Assembly: GCF_001548395.1 (NCBI RefSeq)
Contig: NZ_AP017367.1
Coordinates: forward strand, 347,001-411,000
Direction: 5' to 3'
DNA: 64,000 nt
Source of the DNA: Leptolyngbya sp. O-77
GTDB lineage: Bacteria > Cyanobacteriota > Cyanobacteriia > Elainellales > Elainellaceae
Part shown: in pieces, positions 41,938-49,407 of the stretch
Position numbering within the stretch: the first letter of the stretch is position 1
How the letters are laid out: every line of letters starts with the position of its first letter
The notes under the pieces: model-generated
Database searches by the model: none
Told to the model about the DNA's origin: nothing
Seen by the model: only the letters and a program-made list of their open reading frames with translations
Program-made: the position numbers and the translations under genes

Positions 41938-42128
41938 AGAATTGATATTAGGAAGGGGGGAACCGAGCTGCCGTCCGGAAGTCCCCCTTGATAAGGGGGA
42001 TTTAAGGGGGATCGGTTTAGCTTTAGTCAATAATGCACATTCATTGCCAGGGGCTATCCCGCTTTTTATCAACTTTACCTTTTGATGGGCGATAAGATTG
42101 AGGTAAACCCAGGCAGGCGATACTCCCA

Positions 42129-42752
42129 ATGGCCTACAGCGACTTCACCCTAGCCAAAGTCAAATCCGCCTTTGGGCTAACCACCCAAGAAAGCGGCAGC
42201 CTGTTCGCCAGCATTCCCGCTGTCTCGCCGTCCCCCGCCCTCTCCCAAACCCTCACCGAATTCACCACCCTCGCCACCAGCATCGGCACCGAAAAAGCCC
42301 GCTCTGAATTTCTAATCGCGCCCATCCTGGCCGAAGTCCGCCGTCAGATGCACTACCGCATCGCCCTCTTCTCCGGCGTCGAGTTTAATGTCGATGCCGC
42401 CAGAGGCCTGCAAGGCTTTTGTGATTTCATTCTGTCCGCCTCCGCAGAGCAGCTTTACATAGAGGCTCCCGTCATGACCGTCGTCGAGGCAAAGCGGGAA
42501 GATATTATCGGCGGGCTAGGGCAGTGCATCGCCACGATGGTCGCCGCCCAAATCTTTAATGCCGAAAAAGAGCAGCCGATTCCCCGCATCTATGGAGCCG
42601 TGACCAGCGGCACCAACTGGCGCTTCCTAATGCTAGAGGGAACGACCGTCTGGATTGATTCACCAGAGTATTACATCAGCCAGATTGGGCAAATTCTGGG
42701 AATCCTCATGCAGCCCTTTCAGCCGGATTTAGTCGGTAGTACAACACCCTAA
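42129..42752 (+). CDS. Hypothetical protein with a PD-(D/E)XK nuclease-like core
   Basis: 207 residues. I do not recognise a named family. The middle part reads FLIAPILAEVRRQMHYRIAL, GLQGFCDFILSASAEQLY and APVMTVVEAKREDIIGGLGQ. The pattern Glu near the first helix, Asp in GFCDFIL and E-A-K in VVEAKRED fits the PD-(D/E)XK nuclease core. GLGQCIATMVAAQIFN follows as the usual helix. It lies 180 bases from the IS630 element, but its base composition is like the rest of the genome. It may be a restriction-like or repair-associated enzyme; that is inference. Confidence 0.65.
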   Translation: MAYSDFTLAKVKSAFGLTTQESGSLFASIPAVSPSPALSQTLTEFTTLATSIGTEKARSEFLIAPILAEVRRQMHYRIALFSGVEFNVDAARGLQGFCDFILSASAEQLYIEAPVMTVVEAKREDIIGGLGQCIATMVAAQIFNAEKEQPIPRIYGAVTSGTNWRFLMLEGTTVWIDSPEYYISQIGQILGILMQPFQPDLVGSTTP

Positions 42753-42877
42753 TATCGATTCTCGCTTTTGGATTTGCGATTTTGGATTTGCGATTTTGGA
42801 TTGCCTGTCAAGCATTTGCGGGGCCTCGGCCAATCTCATGCGTGGTGCTAAAAAGGTCAAATTTTTATTGACGGGTT

Positions 42878-43114
42878 CTATCGCAGAACCGTACTTGCAG
42901 TAATCGTCAGCGTTGCAGTCGCGATTAGCCCAAAGGCCAGGTTCACGACTTGATTAGAAGCTTTTTGGTACGCATCCACGCGCACATTGGTCTGGCCCAG
43001 TTCTTGCTTCAGCCCGTCCACATCTACCTTGAGGCTGTCTAGTTCAACCTTGAGATTATCCAAACGCTCTAGGACTGCTTTTTGAAAACTGTCGGATGTG
43101 TCGGCGGCTTGCAT
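42878..43114 (-). CDS. Small coiled-coil membrane protein
   Basis: 78 residues from the ATG at 43114 (MQAADTSDSFQKAVLERLDN). Heptads LKVELDSLKVDVDGLKQELG suggest a coiled coil, followed by a single membrane helix (VVNLAFGLIATATLTITAST) and a short end VLR. An upstream ATG at 43186 would add a poorly conserved extension. The layout resembles a family of small cyanobacterial proteins of unknown function; oligomerisation at the membrane is a guess. Confidence 0.6.
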   Translation of the reverse strand: MQAADTSDSFQKAVLERLDNLKVELDSLKVDVDGLKQELGQTNVRVDAYQKASNQVVNLAFGLIATATLTITASTVLR

Positions 43115-43186
43115 AGGGCGTTGGGGTCGGTCGCAAGTTCTTGACTGGGAGTGGCTGAAAATCTTGCCAATTTGCCAATTTGCCAA

Positions 43187-43497
43187 TTAATTTCTTACCA
43201 ACCAGTCTACTTCTAAATCTAGCCATAGATAATCTAGCCGCACCATACAGCAAATCGGGAGGAGGGGCGATCGCCCTCACCTTCTCTGCCCTGATTGCCA
43301 AAGCTAGACATAAGTCGCCAATCGCCGAAAATTGAGGATTCGGTACTCTACCCAGATAGAGGAGACTGGATAGGCGATCGCCTTAGTGTTCTCTGATCAT
43401 GCTCTTGTATCTGGGGCGAGTGTGTCTGGGGCAAGTTTTCCACTACTCCGTTGCAGAACAGCAGCGGCAGAACAGCAGCGGAAAACTTCAACGAAGC
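43187..43497. other. Intergenic region before the large exported protein gene
   Basis: About 310 bases with no clear gene. It contains CAATTTGCCAATTTGCCAAT repeats next to 43170-43190 and HIP1 octamers. It is downstream of the convergent exported-protein gene, but no strong terminator was recognised. Confidence 0.4.
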
Positions 43498-46059
43498 TCA
43501 CTGCACCGAATTAACGTCATTGGGCCCAGAGACAATAACACTGATCCATCGCTCAAACCGCTCGGGATCGACATCAAATTTCACCCTTAGTCGCTCAGGG
43601 GTGCCGCGATAGTTGGCTGTAGGCAAAAACCGAACCCAGGCATTACCCGATAGAGACTGTCCAGTTTGCACAGGTAGCCAAGTTGTACCATCGTTAGAAA
43701 ATTGCCATACGCCCTGGGTAGCATTGTTTGGCACAGACAAGACTGAGGCAGCATTGATGGGTCGGCTAAAGATTTGACTCAACACTGCGCCGGATGGATT
43801 TGCAGTGTTGCCTACAACAGCAGGAAGTGTAGCATCGAGAGAGCGTTCGGGACGAGCGACAATCGAAACGGATGTGCCTGCTACATTGGTAAAAGTGCCG
43901 CTGAGCGGTGTCAGGATACCTGCCTTAAAGAAACTGCGGGTGTATTCAGCGTAGGGGGTCAAGAATTTATTGGCAATGTACCGCTTTCCGTGATTGTCTG
44001 TGACGTTACTCAAATCAGCGTTATTGATACCTTCAAGCTGATCGGTGCTGAGCTTGATAGTAACCTCAGGGCGACCGGTAGGGCCATCTTCTCGGGCATT
44101 GTCACTGGATCTCAGCGTACCGCTGTAGGAGATATCAAAGCTGACTTTGGCGATCGCGCTATAGTCCACATTGGAAGAGGTTTGGATAGCCACTACATCA
44201 ATGGTTCTTTCTGAGCGGGGTGAGATAGGAGCGCTGTATTCGGATGAATCTGTAATCGTGCGAGTTTCTGTCCGGCTATCTGTCCAGCCTTGCTCCGCAG
44301 CAATGCTCAGTTCGGTCTTCTGATCCACAGTGAAGGGAATCTGTAGACTCAGCGTAGTTTTTAGCCCCTGTGTGAACTTGTAAGTAGTGCTGTGGAGCAC
44401 AGCTTCAGAAACACTGTAGGTCAGGTTTCTGCGGATAGTGCCAGGGGATGGGTCAGCATTGGTCGCAGTGTAGGAGGTGGCGATAATTGGCGTACCAAGA
44501 CCGGATCGCGGCGTGCCATACCGAAATGATCCCGGATCAATGGCTACCTGAAAGTTGCTCAGCGTTATAGATAGCCGCTTGTCTGCGCCTAGCCCGGAAG
44601 CAAAGGAGTCTGTGCCGTTATAGCGAGCGCGTAGGACATAGCTGGGGCTGGACACAGTGCCCGTGTTGATGATTTCAAAATCATCCCCCACGTACTGGCT
44701 TCTGGAGCCTGCGGCATAGGCAAAGCCCAGAGCGTGAGCCAGGTGTGCTAATTGGCGGACAATTTCGGGATTTCTGACGACTTGATTGGCCACTTCAGTC
44801 AGATTTTGTGCCGTCAAGTTCGTTGGGGCGATCGCCGCTGTGTTGTCTCGCAACAAGAGCAGTCGCTCTGAGTCACCTTGCCCATTCTGGTAAAAAACAT
44901 TCTGACCCGCCGCCTTGCCGTTGCGCGATTCAGCGCCCTCTACCGGGAACATAGGAAAGCTCGTGCCCCCTGCTACACTGTTGCCCTGGAAGGTAATTCC
45001 AAAGTCTTGGATTAGTGTCGCCCCCTCCCGGACAAAAATAGCACCCCCCAATCCAGCGCCCCCGCCGCCCCGACCGGCAACCTTACTGCCGGTGTTCCCA
45101 GCTTGACCTGCTTCACCCACCCCACCATAGGCTCCCGCTGCGCCGCCCGGGCCACCACCGCCATAGTCTGCTCTAGACAAATCATCACGGTCTTCTCCAC
45201 CACCACCACCACCGCCGCCGCCGCCACCGTATCCGCCGTTTCCGCCCGAACCACCGCTGCCTGCATGGTCTTTCGCAACTCCGCGGCCGGTTGCAGCCCC
45301 GCCACCACCGCCGCCACCGCCGCCGCTGCCAAATTCACCATCTGCCCCTTTCCCGCCCGGGTTGCCGTTGCGCCCACTACGCCCGCCGCTATGGCCCCCG
45401 CCAGCGCCATTGCTGCCGTTTAATCCGCCGCCAATACCGCCTGCAATCCCGTCGGGCTGATAGTTCGGGCCACCGCCGCTATAGTGGCGATTGGTTGTGG
45501 AGCCAAGAATGATGCTGTTGCCTCCGACGGCTCTGTTGTTGATAAAGCGGCTATTATGCAGCGTGACAACGCTCCCTGTATCGAGAAATAGCGCCCCGCC
45601 TGCGCCCAGACCACCTCCGCCGCCGTTGATGCCGTTGCCGCCTTGTGCCAGTCCGTTGGCAAAGGTCAAGCCTGAAATCTTCACGTTGGCTCTGCCAATA
45701 GTCATGATTTGCACGAGGTTTTGACCATTGAGGGTTGTGTTACCGTCGTCTTGCAGATGCAGGTCGTTGCCTGCGGCTATGAGCAGAGTGCTATTCAGCG
45801 CGATCGCCCCCGACACCCCTGTCAGATCTACCAGATCCAGACCGGGAGTGGCAGCCGCATCAGCGATCGCCTGACGCAGAGAACCCGGCCCGCTGTCATT
45901 ATTGTTCGTTACTCTCCAGGTATTGGGCCCGGTGGGGCTAGCCGAAAGGCGTGCAGCAAAGACCAAGGTGGCACTCCAGAGCATCGCACTAGCTAGAGCC
46001 AACTTTCTTGAAACGGCTGGAGAATTTATCGAATGGGTAAATTTGTTTGGTGTTCTCAT
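43498..46059 (-). CDS. Large exported protein with Gly-rich beta-helix and ETX/MTX2-like pore-forming region
   Basis: 853 residues. A signal-like helix (LALASAMLWSATLVFAARLS) precedes TNNNDSGPGSLRQAIADAA, the start typical of surface proteins with parallel beta-helices. Residues about 140-340 are extremely Gly-rich with NxG and GGxG turns. Residues about 540-650 read like the aerolysin/ETX-MTX2 fold: NLTYSVSEAVLHSTTYKFTQ, GLKTTLSLQIPFTVDQKTEL, SIAAEQGWTDSRTETRTITD and RTIDVVAIQTSSNVDYSAIA, i.e. a Ser/Thr-rich amphipathic stretch suited to a membrane-inserting hairpin. The C-terminus (GVWQFSNDGTTWLPVQTG, ANYRGTPERLRVKFDV) resembles an adhesin Ig-like domain. Function is inferred; no such protein is known to me in this combination. 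Confidence 0.7.
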   Translation of the reverse strand: MRTPNKFTHSINSPAVSRKLALASAMLWSATLVFAARLSASPTGPNTWRVTNNNDSGPGSLRQAIADAAATPGLDLVDLTGVSGAIALNSTLLIAAGNDLHLQDDGNTTLNGQNLVQIMTIGRANVKISGLTFANGLAQGGNGINGGGGGLGAGGALFLDTGSVVTLHNSRFINNRAVGGNSIILGSTTNRHYSGGGPNYQPDGIAGGIGGGLNGSNGAGGGHSGGRSGRNGNPGGKGADGEFGSGGGGGGGGGAATGRGVAKDHAGSGGSGGNGGYGGGGGGGGGGGEDRDDLSRADYGGGGPGGAAGAYGGVGEAGQAGNTGSKVAGRGGGGAGLGGAIFVREGATLIQDFGITFQGNSVAGGTSFPMFPVEGAESRNGKAAGQNVFYQNGQGDSERLLLLRDNTAAIAPTNLTAQNLTEVANQVVRNPEIVRQLAHLAHALGFAYAAGSRSQYVGDDFEIINTGTVSSPSYVLRARYNGTDSFASGLGADKRLSITLSNFQVAIDPGSFRYGTPRSGLGTPIIATSYTATNADPSPGTIRRNLTYSVSEAVLHSTTYKFTQGLKTTLSLQIPFTVDQKTELSIAAEQGWTDSRTETRTITDSSEYSAPISPRSERTIDVVAIQTSSNVDYSAIAKVSFDISYSGTLRSSDNAREDGPTGRPEVTIKLSTDQLEGINNADLSNVTDNHGKRYIANKFLTPYAEYTRSFFKAGILTPLSGTFTNVAGTSVSIVARPERSLDATLPAVVGNTANPSGAVLSQIFSRPINAASVLSVPNNATQGVWQFSNDGTTWLPVQTGQSLSGNAWVRFLPTANYRGTPERLRVKFDVDPERFERWISVIVSGPNDVNSVQ

Positions 46060-46988
46060 GGCTTGGATGCTCCCTACAGGTGAATGGAAAAACTAGAATG
46101 GCGATCCGCCAAAAATTGCTTAAAGCTGCCCTTCTAAGAGGACTTAGGCTAAAACCGGAGCAATCAGCACATGACTGAACATCCTGTTTTCTGTGCAGTT
46201 GTGGCTTAATGACTCGCTAGCTGTTCAATCGACTTCTCAGTCTGCCTTCAGCGATTGATCAAGCCTGCAATTCAGATTTCTACTCTAATTTTGTTCAAGC
46301 ATTTTACAAAGCTAAACCCCTGACAAAATATAGTCTTAACAGACGGAGAGGTTTCTGAGCGAACGTCTGAACGAACGACAGACAAAATAACGTTACACAA
46401 GACTAAAGCTCGAACAGTACGATGAACTAGCCTTGAACAAGATTTGGCTATGCCTAATTAGCCTGAAGCGAGCTGGAATCTTTGCTTTAGACGTTTTCTC
46501 TCGTTTTCTCTTTAGTTTATTGGCATATCAAATGAGGCAAGCCTAGAGGGCGATTGAAAAATCTACGGTGATTGGATAATACCGCGAGTCTTTAAAGATT
46601 GCCCGGCAATTTTATCAAGGTTTTAGATTAACCCAGGTTTAAGAAAATGCAAAAACCGGGGTAAGCACTGCCTGATCTACCTCTCGCAGAACTATCATCA
46701 GATACTCTTAGACTTACGCGCTGGTGATGAATTTTCCCGTTAGTGTCCCTAGTTTTTCGTCACCTCGATCTGGCAATCTCTAAAACCCTGACAGCATGGT
46801 CACTCTTGCTTTGGTCGTTTTGACGGTGGCGAATAAATCGAGACGCTAACGATCCTGCATTCCGAACCGCCCTCACCCCCAACTCATTCTCCATTTGAAA
46901 AAAGGGAAGCCGAACTCTAGGAGAGGGCTTCAAGACTTCGGCGCAACAGAAAATGGAGAGGGCGTATGTAGTGGCAACAGTTGCCGGG
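46060..46988. other. Long spacer between the exported protein gene and the IS block
   Basis: More than 900 bases, AT-richer than the surroundings, with no frame of convincing quality. It contains the promoter region of the minus-strand exported-protein gene and scraps of low-complexity sequence. The minus-strand frame at 46760-47008 has no recognisable content. Confidence 0.45.
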
Positions 46989-47074
46989 TTAATCACCCTC
47001 CAACTCAATCCCTTCGTGCAAATCAGCTAAACGAATCTCAAAGGGAATCGACGCTAGCAAAATACGGGCCTCTG
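46989..47074 (-). pseudogene. C-terminal remnant of a Uma2-family gene
   Basis: The minus strand reads ARILLASIPFEIRLADLHEG then IELEGD and a stop. The text fits the end of a Uma2-type protein. Its N-terminal partner lies beyond the insertion block at 49191-49323; about 100 central residues are missing. Confidence 0.55.
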
Positions 47075-47805
47075 CAGAAGTGTTGAAAGATAGATTAAGC
47101 GACGAAAAAAAGGGATAGAATGCAGTATTCTGTCCCCTAGTAAACAAAAAATGATGCCTGATGATAGCCTCATTTCCGAAGCTTGTCAAATCGATCTTGA
47201 TGCAGCTTTGTCCGCATGACTATCCCGTTTTGAACTCGCGCTTGTTCTTTGAAATCTGGTTGACCTTTGTGTTGGACAAGGGCTTAACCAGCATGAGAGA
47301 CTTATTTTACCGCCTAAATCGTACAGGTGTTGAGGTCGATATATCCACCTTTTCTAAAGCTTGCAAAACTCGAACGGATGGGCACTTTTGTCGAATCTAT
47401 GCACAGTTAATTGAGCAAGTAAAGCGCAAACAGCCGACCGCGGCTCAGATACTTTTTCCGATTGATTCAACATCGTTACACTTACCAGCAAGCTATTTTG
47501 GCTGCAAGGATATCACCAATTAAATTACTGAATGGAATCAACTTAGAGCAAGGATATTCGAGTGAATGCTTGATTCATTTTGGGCAAGGACATGATGCAA
47601 AGTTTGCCGATTCGATTAGCACGATGATTCCCGAAAACGGCATCGGCATCATGGATAGAGGCTTCGCAAGCTGGGAATTTCTCGACCAAATGAGTCTCAC
47701 TCAAACAAAGTTTGTGGTGCGAATCAAGAACAATATGAAGACTGAACTTGACCACGACCGTTACCGCGTGGTTTGGTTCTGTGATTTGGAGAGTCGGAGC
47801 GAGTT
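47075..47805 (+). mobile_element. IS4-like element, left part, truncated by an ISKra4 element
   Basis: The left end begins CAGAAGTGTTGAAAGATAG. It contains a hairpin (47112-47136; GGGATAGAAT and ATTCTGTCCC) and then a transposase reading rightward. The first 200 or so bases recur in inverted orientation at 48988-49190. The element is cut off at 47806, where the ISKra4-type terminal repeat starts. Confidence 0.75.
47161..47805 (+). pseudogene. IS4-family transposase, frame-disrupted and truncated
   Basis: Reads FPKLVKSILMQLCPHDYPVL, SRLFFEIWLTFVLDKGLTSM, then ILFPIDST (first catalytic Asp). Around 47475-47530 the frame changes twice (LTLTSKLFWLQGYHQ is in a third frame) and resumes as KLLNGINLEQGYSSECLIHF, IGIMDRGFASWEFLDQMSL (second Asp) and KTELDHDRYRVVWFCDLESR, where it ends at the ISKra4 boundary. 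The C-terminal Glu region is missing. Not functional. Confidence 0.8.
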
Positions 47806-47829
47806 GAGTGCATCCCAATTTTGCAAGAC

Positions 47830-48890
47830 TCATGTTGAGAATTGCCCATTGAGGTAGGCACAACGTTGCTTCAGCACCTGCGGAACGTTATCTTTGTCCC
47901 ACTGCGCCCCCGATATCTTGATTCGCCGCCCAAGTTGTTTAACGGTCGATTCAATTGCCCCGGAACCAATGGAGACTCCTTCAGCTTGATAGTAGCCATA
48001 ATTGACAATCCGCTGTCGATGCTTGTTAAGGTAGCTAACGAAATTCGTAACCCGCTCGTGTTGCCAATCCTCAAACTGTGCAATTGCGCCCTCGACATCG
48101 CCTTGCCACAAACAGGTTTCCACGGCATCTAAACGTTGCACAGAACCACCCACTTTGCCCAAATTCTCAACCAAGTGATACCAGTCCAAAATCTCCCGTC
48201 TTTGGGTCTGGTTGCCAATCTGGGTGTAGACATTCCAGATCCCATCATGCCCATCTCCAATACAAGTCAATGGGTCAGATAAAGACTGAACATTGACCCA
48301 GTTGACCAACTGCTCATTGTCTTGAAAGAAGGCAGCAACACAGGACTCGTGCAGATTCACTGCCTTGTAATCTCGCCATTCACTCGGTTCTCCTTCGGGT
48401 GTTCGCAATCGCACTTTACCTCCATCGATACTCATCTCCTCAACCGTTTCTTCCACTTGCGGTAACTCAAAGATTTGACGATGCACTAATCGCTGTTGAG
48501 TACTGTGAGAAACCTTTATCCCAGTCAACACTTCAATGTCTTCTGCCGCCCGCTCATACGATTCATTGGCACTCACCAACAAACAACACCGCTCCAGGTA
48601 AGGACTCCATCGTGTGTACGCTTTCACCTCCAGAATTTGAGCTTGTTTCTCACTCACTTGCAGTTGTCCAAGGATGCTCTCGATGCGACGCTTTCGTCCA
48701 CTTGTCGTGCCGCTACTTGTTGCAATAAAAAATCCCCGATCTCTGGGCTGACATGTTCGAGCAGATGTCCTCGCACTGCCGCCTCAATCCCTGCCAACGT
48801 TTTCACTTGCTCTGGGTCAGTTTCCTCGTATAGCAGAGCGGCAAGGGCACGAGCATGGGCTTGGATTTGGGCTTTTTTCTCAGCGTCCAT
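47830..48890 (-). CDS. ISKra4-family transposase made by -1 frameshifting
   Basis: The 5' frame starts MDAEKKAQIQAHARALAALL and reads to HVSPEIGDFLLQQVAARQ before stopping at 48654. At GAT TTT TTA (heptamer TTTTTTA, 48726-48732) a -1 slip changes the product to DFFIATSSGTTSGRKRRIES then ILGQLQVSEKQAQILEVKAY, continuing RCCLLVSANESYERAAEDIE, MSIDGGKVRLRTPEGE, CIGDGHDGIWNVYTQIG, REILDWYHLVENLGK and SGAIESTVKQLGRRIKISGA. The joined text has the DDE-type residues of ISKra4 transposases with no stop. A GTG overlapping the first stop (48657) could alternatively start the second frame separately. Confidence 0.83.
48726..48732 (-). promoter_or_regulatory. Slippery heptamer for programmed -1 frameshifting
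   Basis: On the minus strand GAT TTT TTA places T TTT TTA in exactly the X XXY YYZ phase required for tandem -1 slippage. The frame entered is open through to the transposase C-terminus. Confidence 0.75.
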
Positions 48891-48987
48891 GACAGGTATC
48901 GGGTAAAAGTACAATACTCAAAGTTTATCGCTATCGCCAAAGTCTAGAACTAAGCACTTTTACTCATCGCAAAAGTGGGATGCACTC

Positions 48988-49190
48988 GTCCAACACAAAG
49001 GTCAACCAGATTTCAAAGAACAAGCGCGAGTTCAAAACGGGATAGTCATGCGGACAAAGCTGCATCAAGATCGATTTGACAAGCTTCGGAAATGAGGCTA
49101 TCATCAGGCATCATTTTTTGTTTACTAGGGGACAGAATACTGCATTCTGTCCCTTTTTTTCGTCGCTTAATCTATCTTTCAACACTTCTG
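48988..49190. repeat. Inverted copy of the IS4-like element end
   Basis: The complement of this segment nearly matches 47075-47275, including the transposase N-terminus up to WLTFVLD and the hairpin GGGACAGAAT / ATTCTGTCCC (49129-49153) followed by seven T. The two copies face each other across the ISKra4 element. Confidence 0.85.
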
Positions 49191-49323
49191 GCTCCGGGGT
49201 TCCACCCATCATAGGAACAATGACCCCGTTGATACACTCATGCCGAAGCTCGGAACTCACCTCCTGTTCCAGATACTCATCAGGCGTATAAAACCGTTTC
49301 TCTTCAGCTTGCATAATCACCAA
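49191..49323 (-). pseudogene. N-terminal remnant of a Uma2-family gene
   Basis: From the ATG at 49323: MVIMQAEEKRFYTPDEYLEQ then EVSSELRHECINGVIVPMMG and GTPEP. This is the standard Uma2 N-terminus (YTPDEYLxxE...YIDGEIxxMxG pattern). The reading frame runs into the inverted IS4-like fragment. Confidence 0.78.
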
Positions 49324-49407
49324 AAAGCCAAAAGCCAGGGCAAGCCTTGCCTGCCCTAACTCTAGCTTAGAGAAATTTGCTCAAGCGAAACGCAGCCGCA
49401 ATCAGCG

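Larger units (their letters stand above)
40791..41950 (+). mobile_element. IS630-family insertion sequence (decayed)
   Basis: The ends are 33-bp inverted repeats matching at 27 positions; both begin TAATATCAA, so the outer TA would be the target dinucleotide typical of IS630/Tc1. The left repeat starts at 40791, the right one ends at 41950. The inner part of the left end has a perfect 24-bp tandem duplication (40804-40851). The transposase inside carries a nonsense codon and a frameshift. Confidence 0.88.
47806..48987 (-). mobile_element. ISKra4-type insertion sequence
   Basis: Terminal inverted repeats GAGTGCATCCCAATTTTGC (47806-47824) and its partner GAGTGCATCCCACTTTTGC (complement of 48969-48987) match at 18 of 19 positions. 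Between them lies a transposase in two overlapping frames joined by a slippery heptamer. It is flanked on the left by the truncated IS4-like element and on the right by an inverted fragment of the same element, so it sits within older mobile DNA. It appears intact. Confidence 0.82.

Noticed and set aside
44915..45662. Several alternative frames within the Gly-rich part of the exported protein
   Set aside because: They result from the biased codon composition of the Gly-rich array; products are low-complexity Ala/Thr/Pro sequences.
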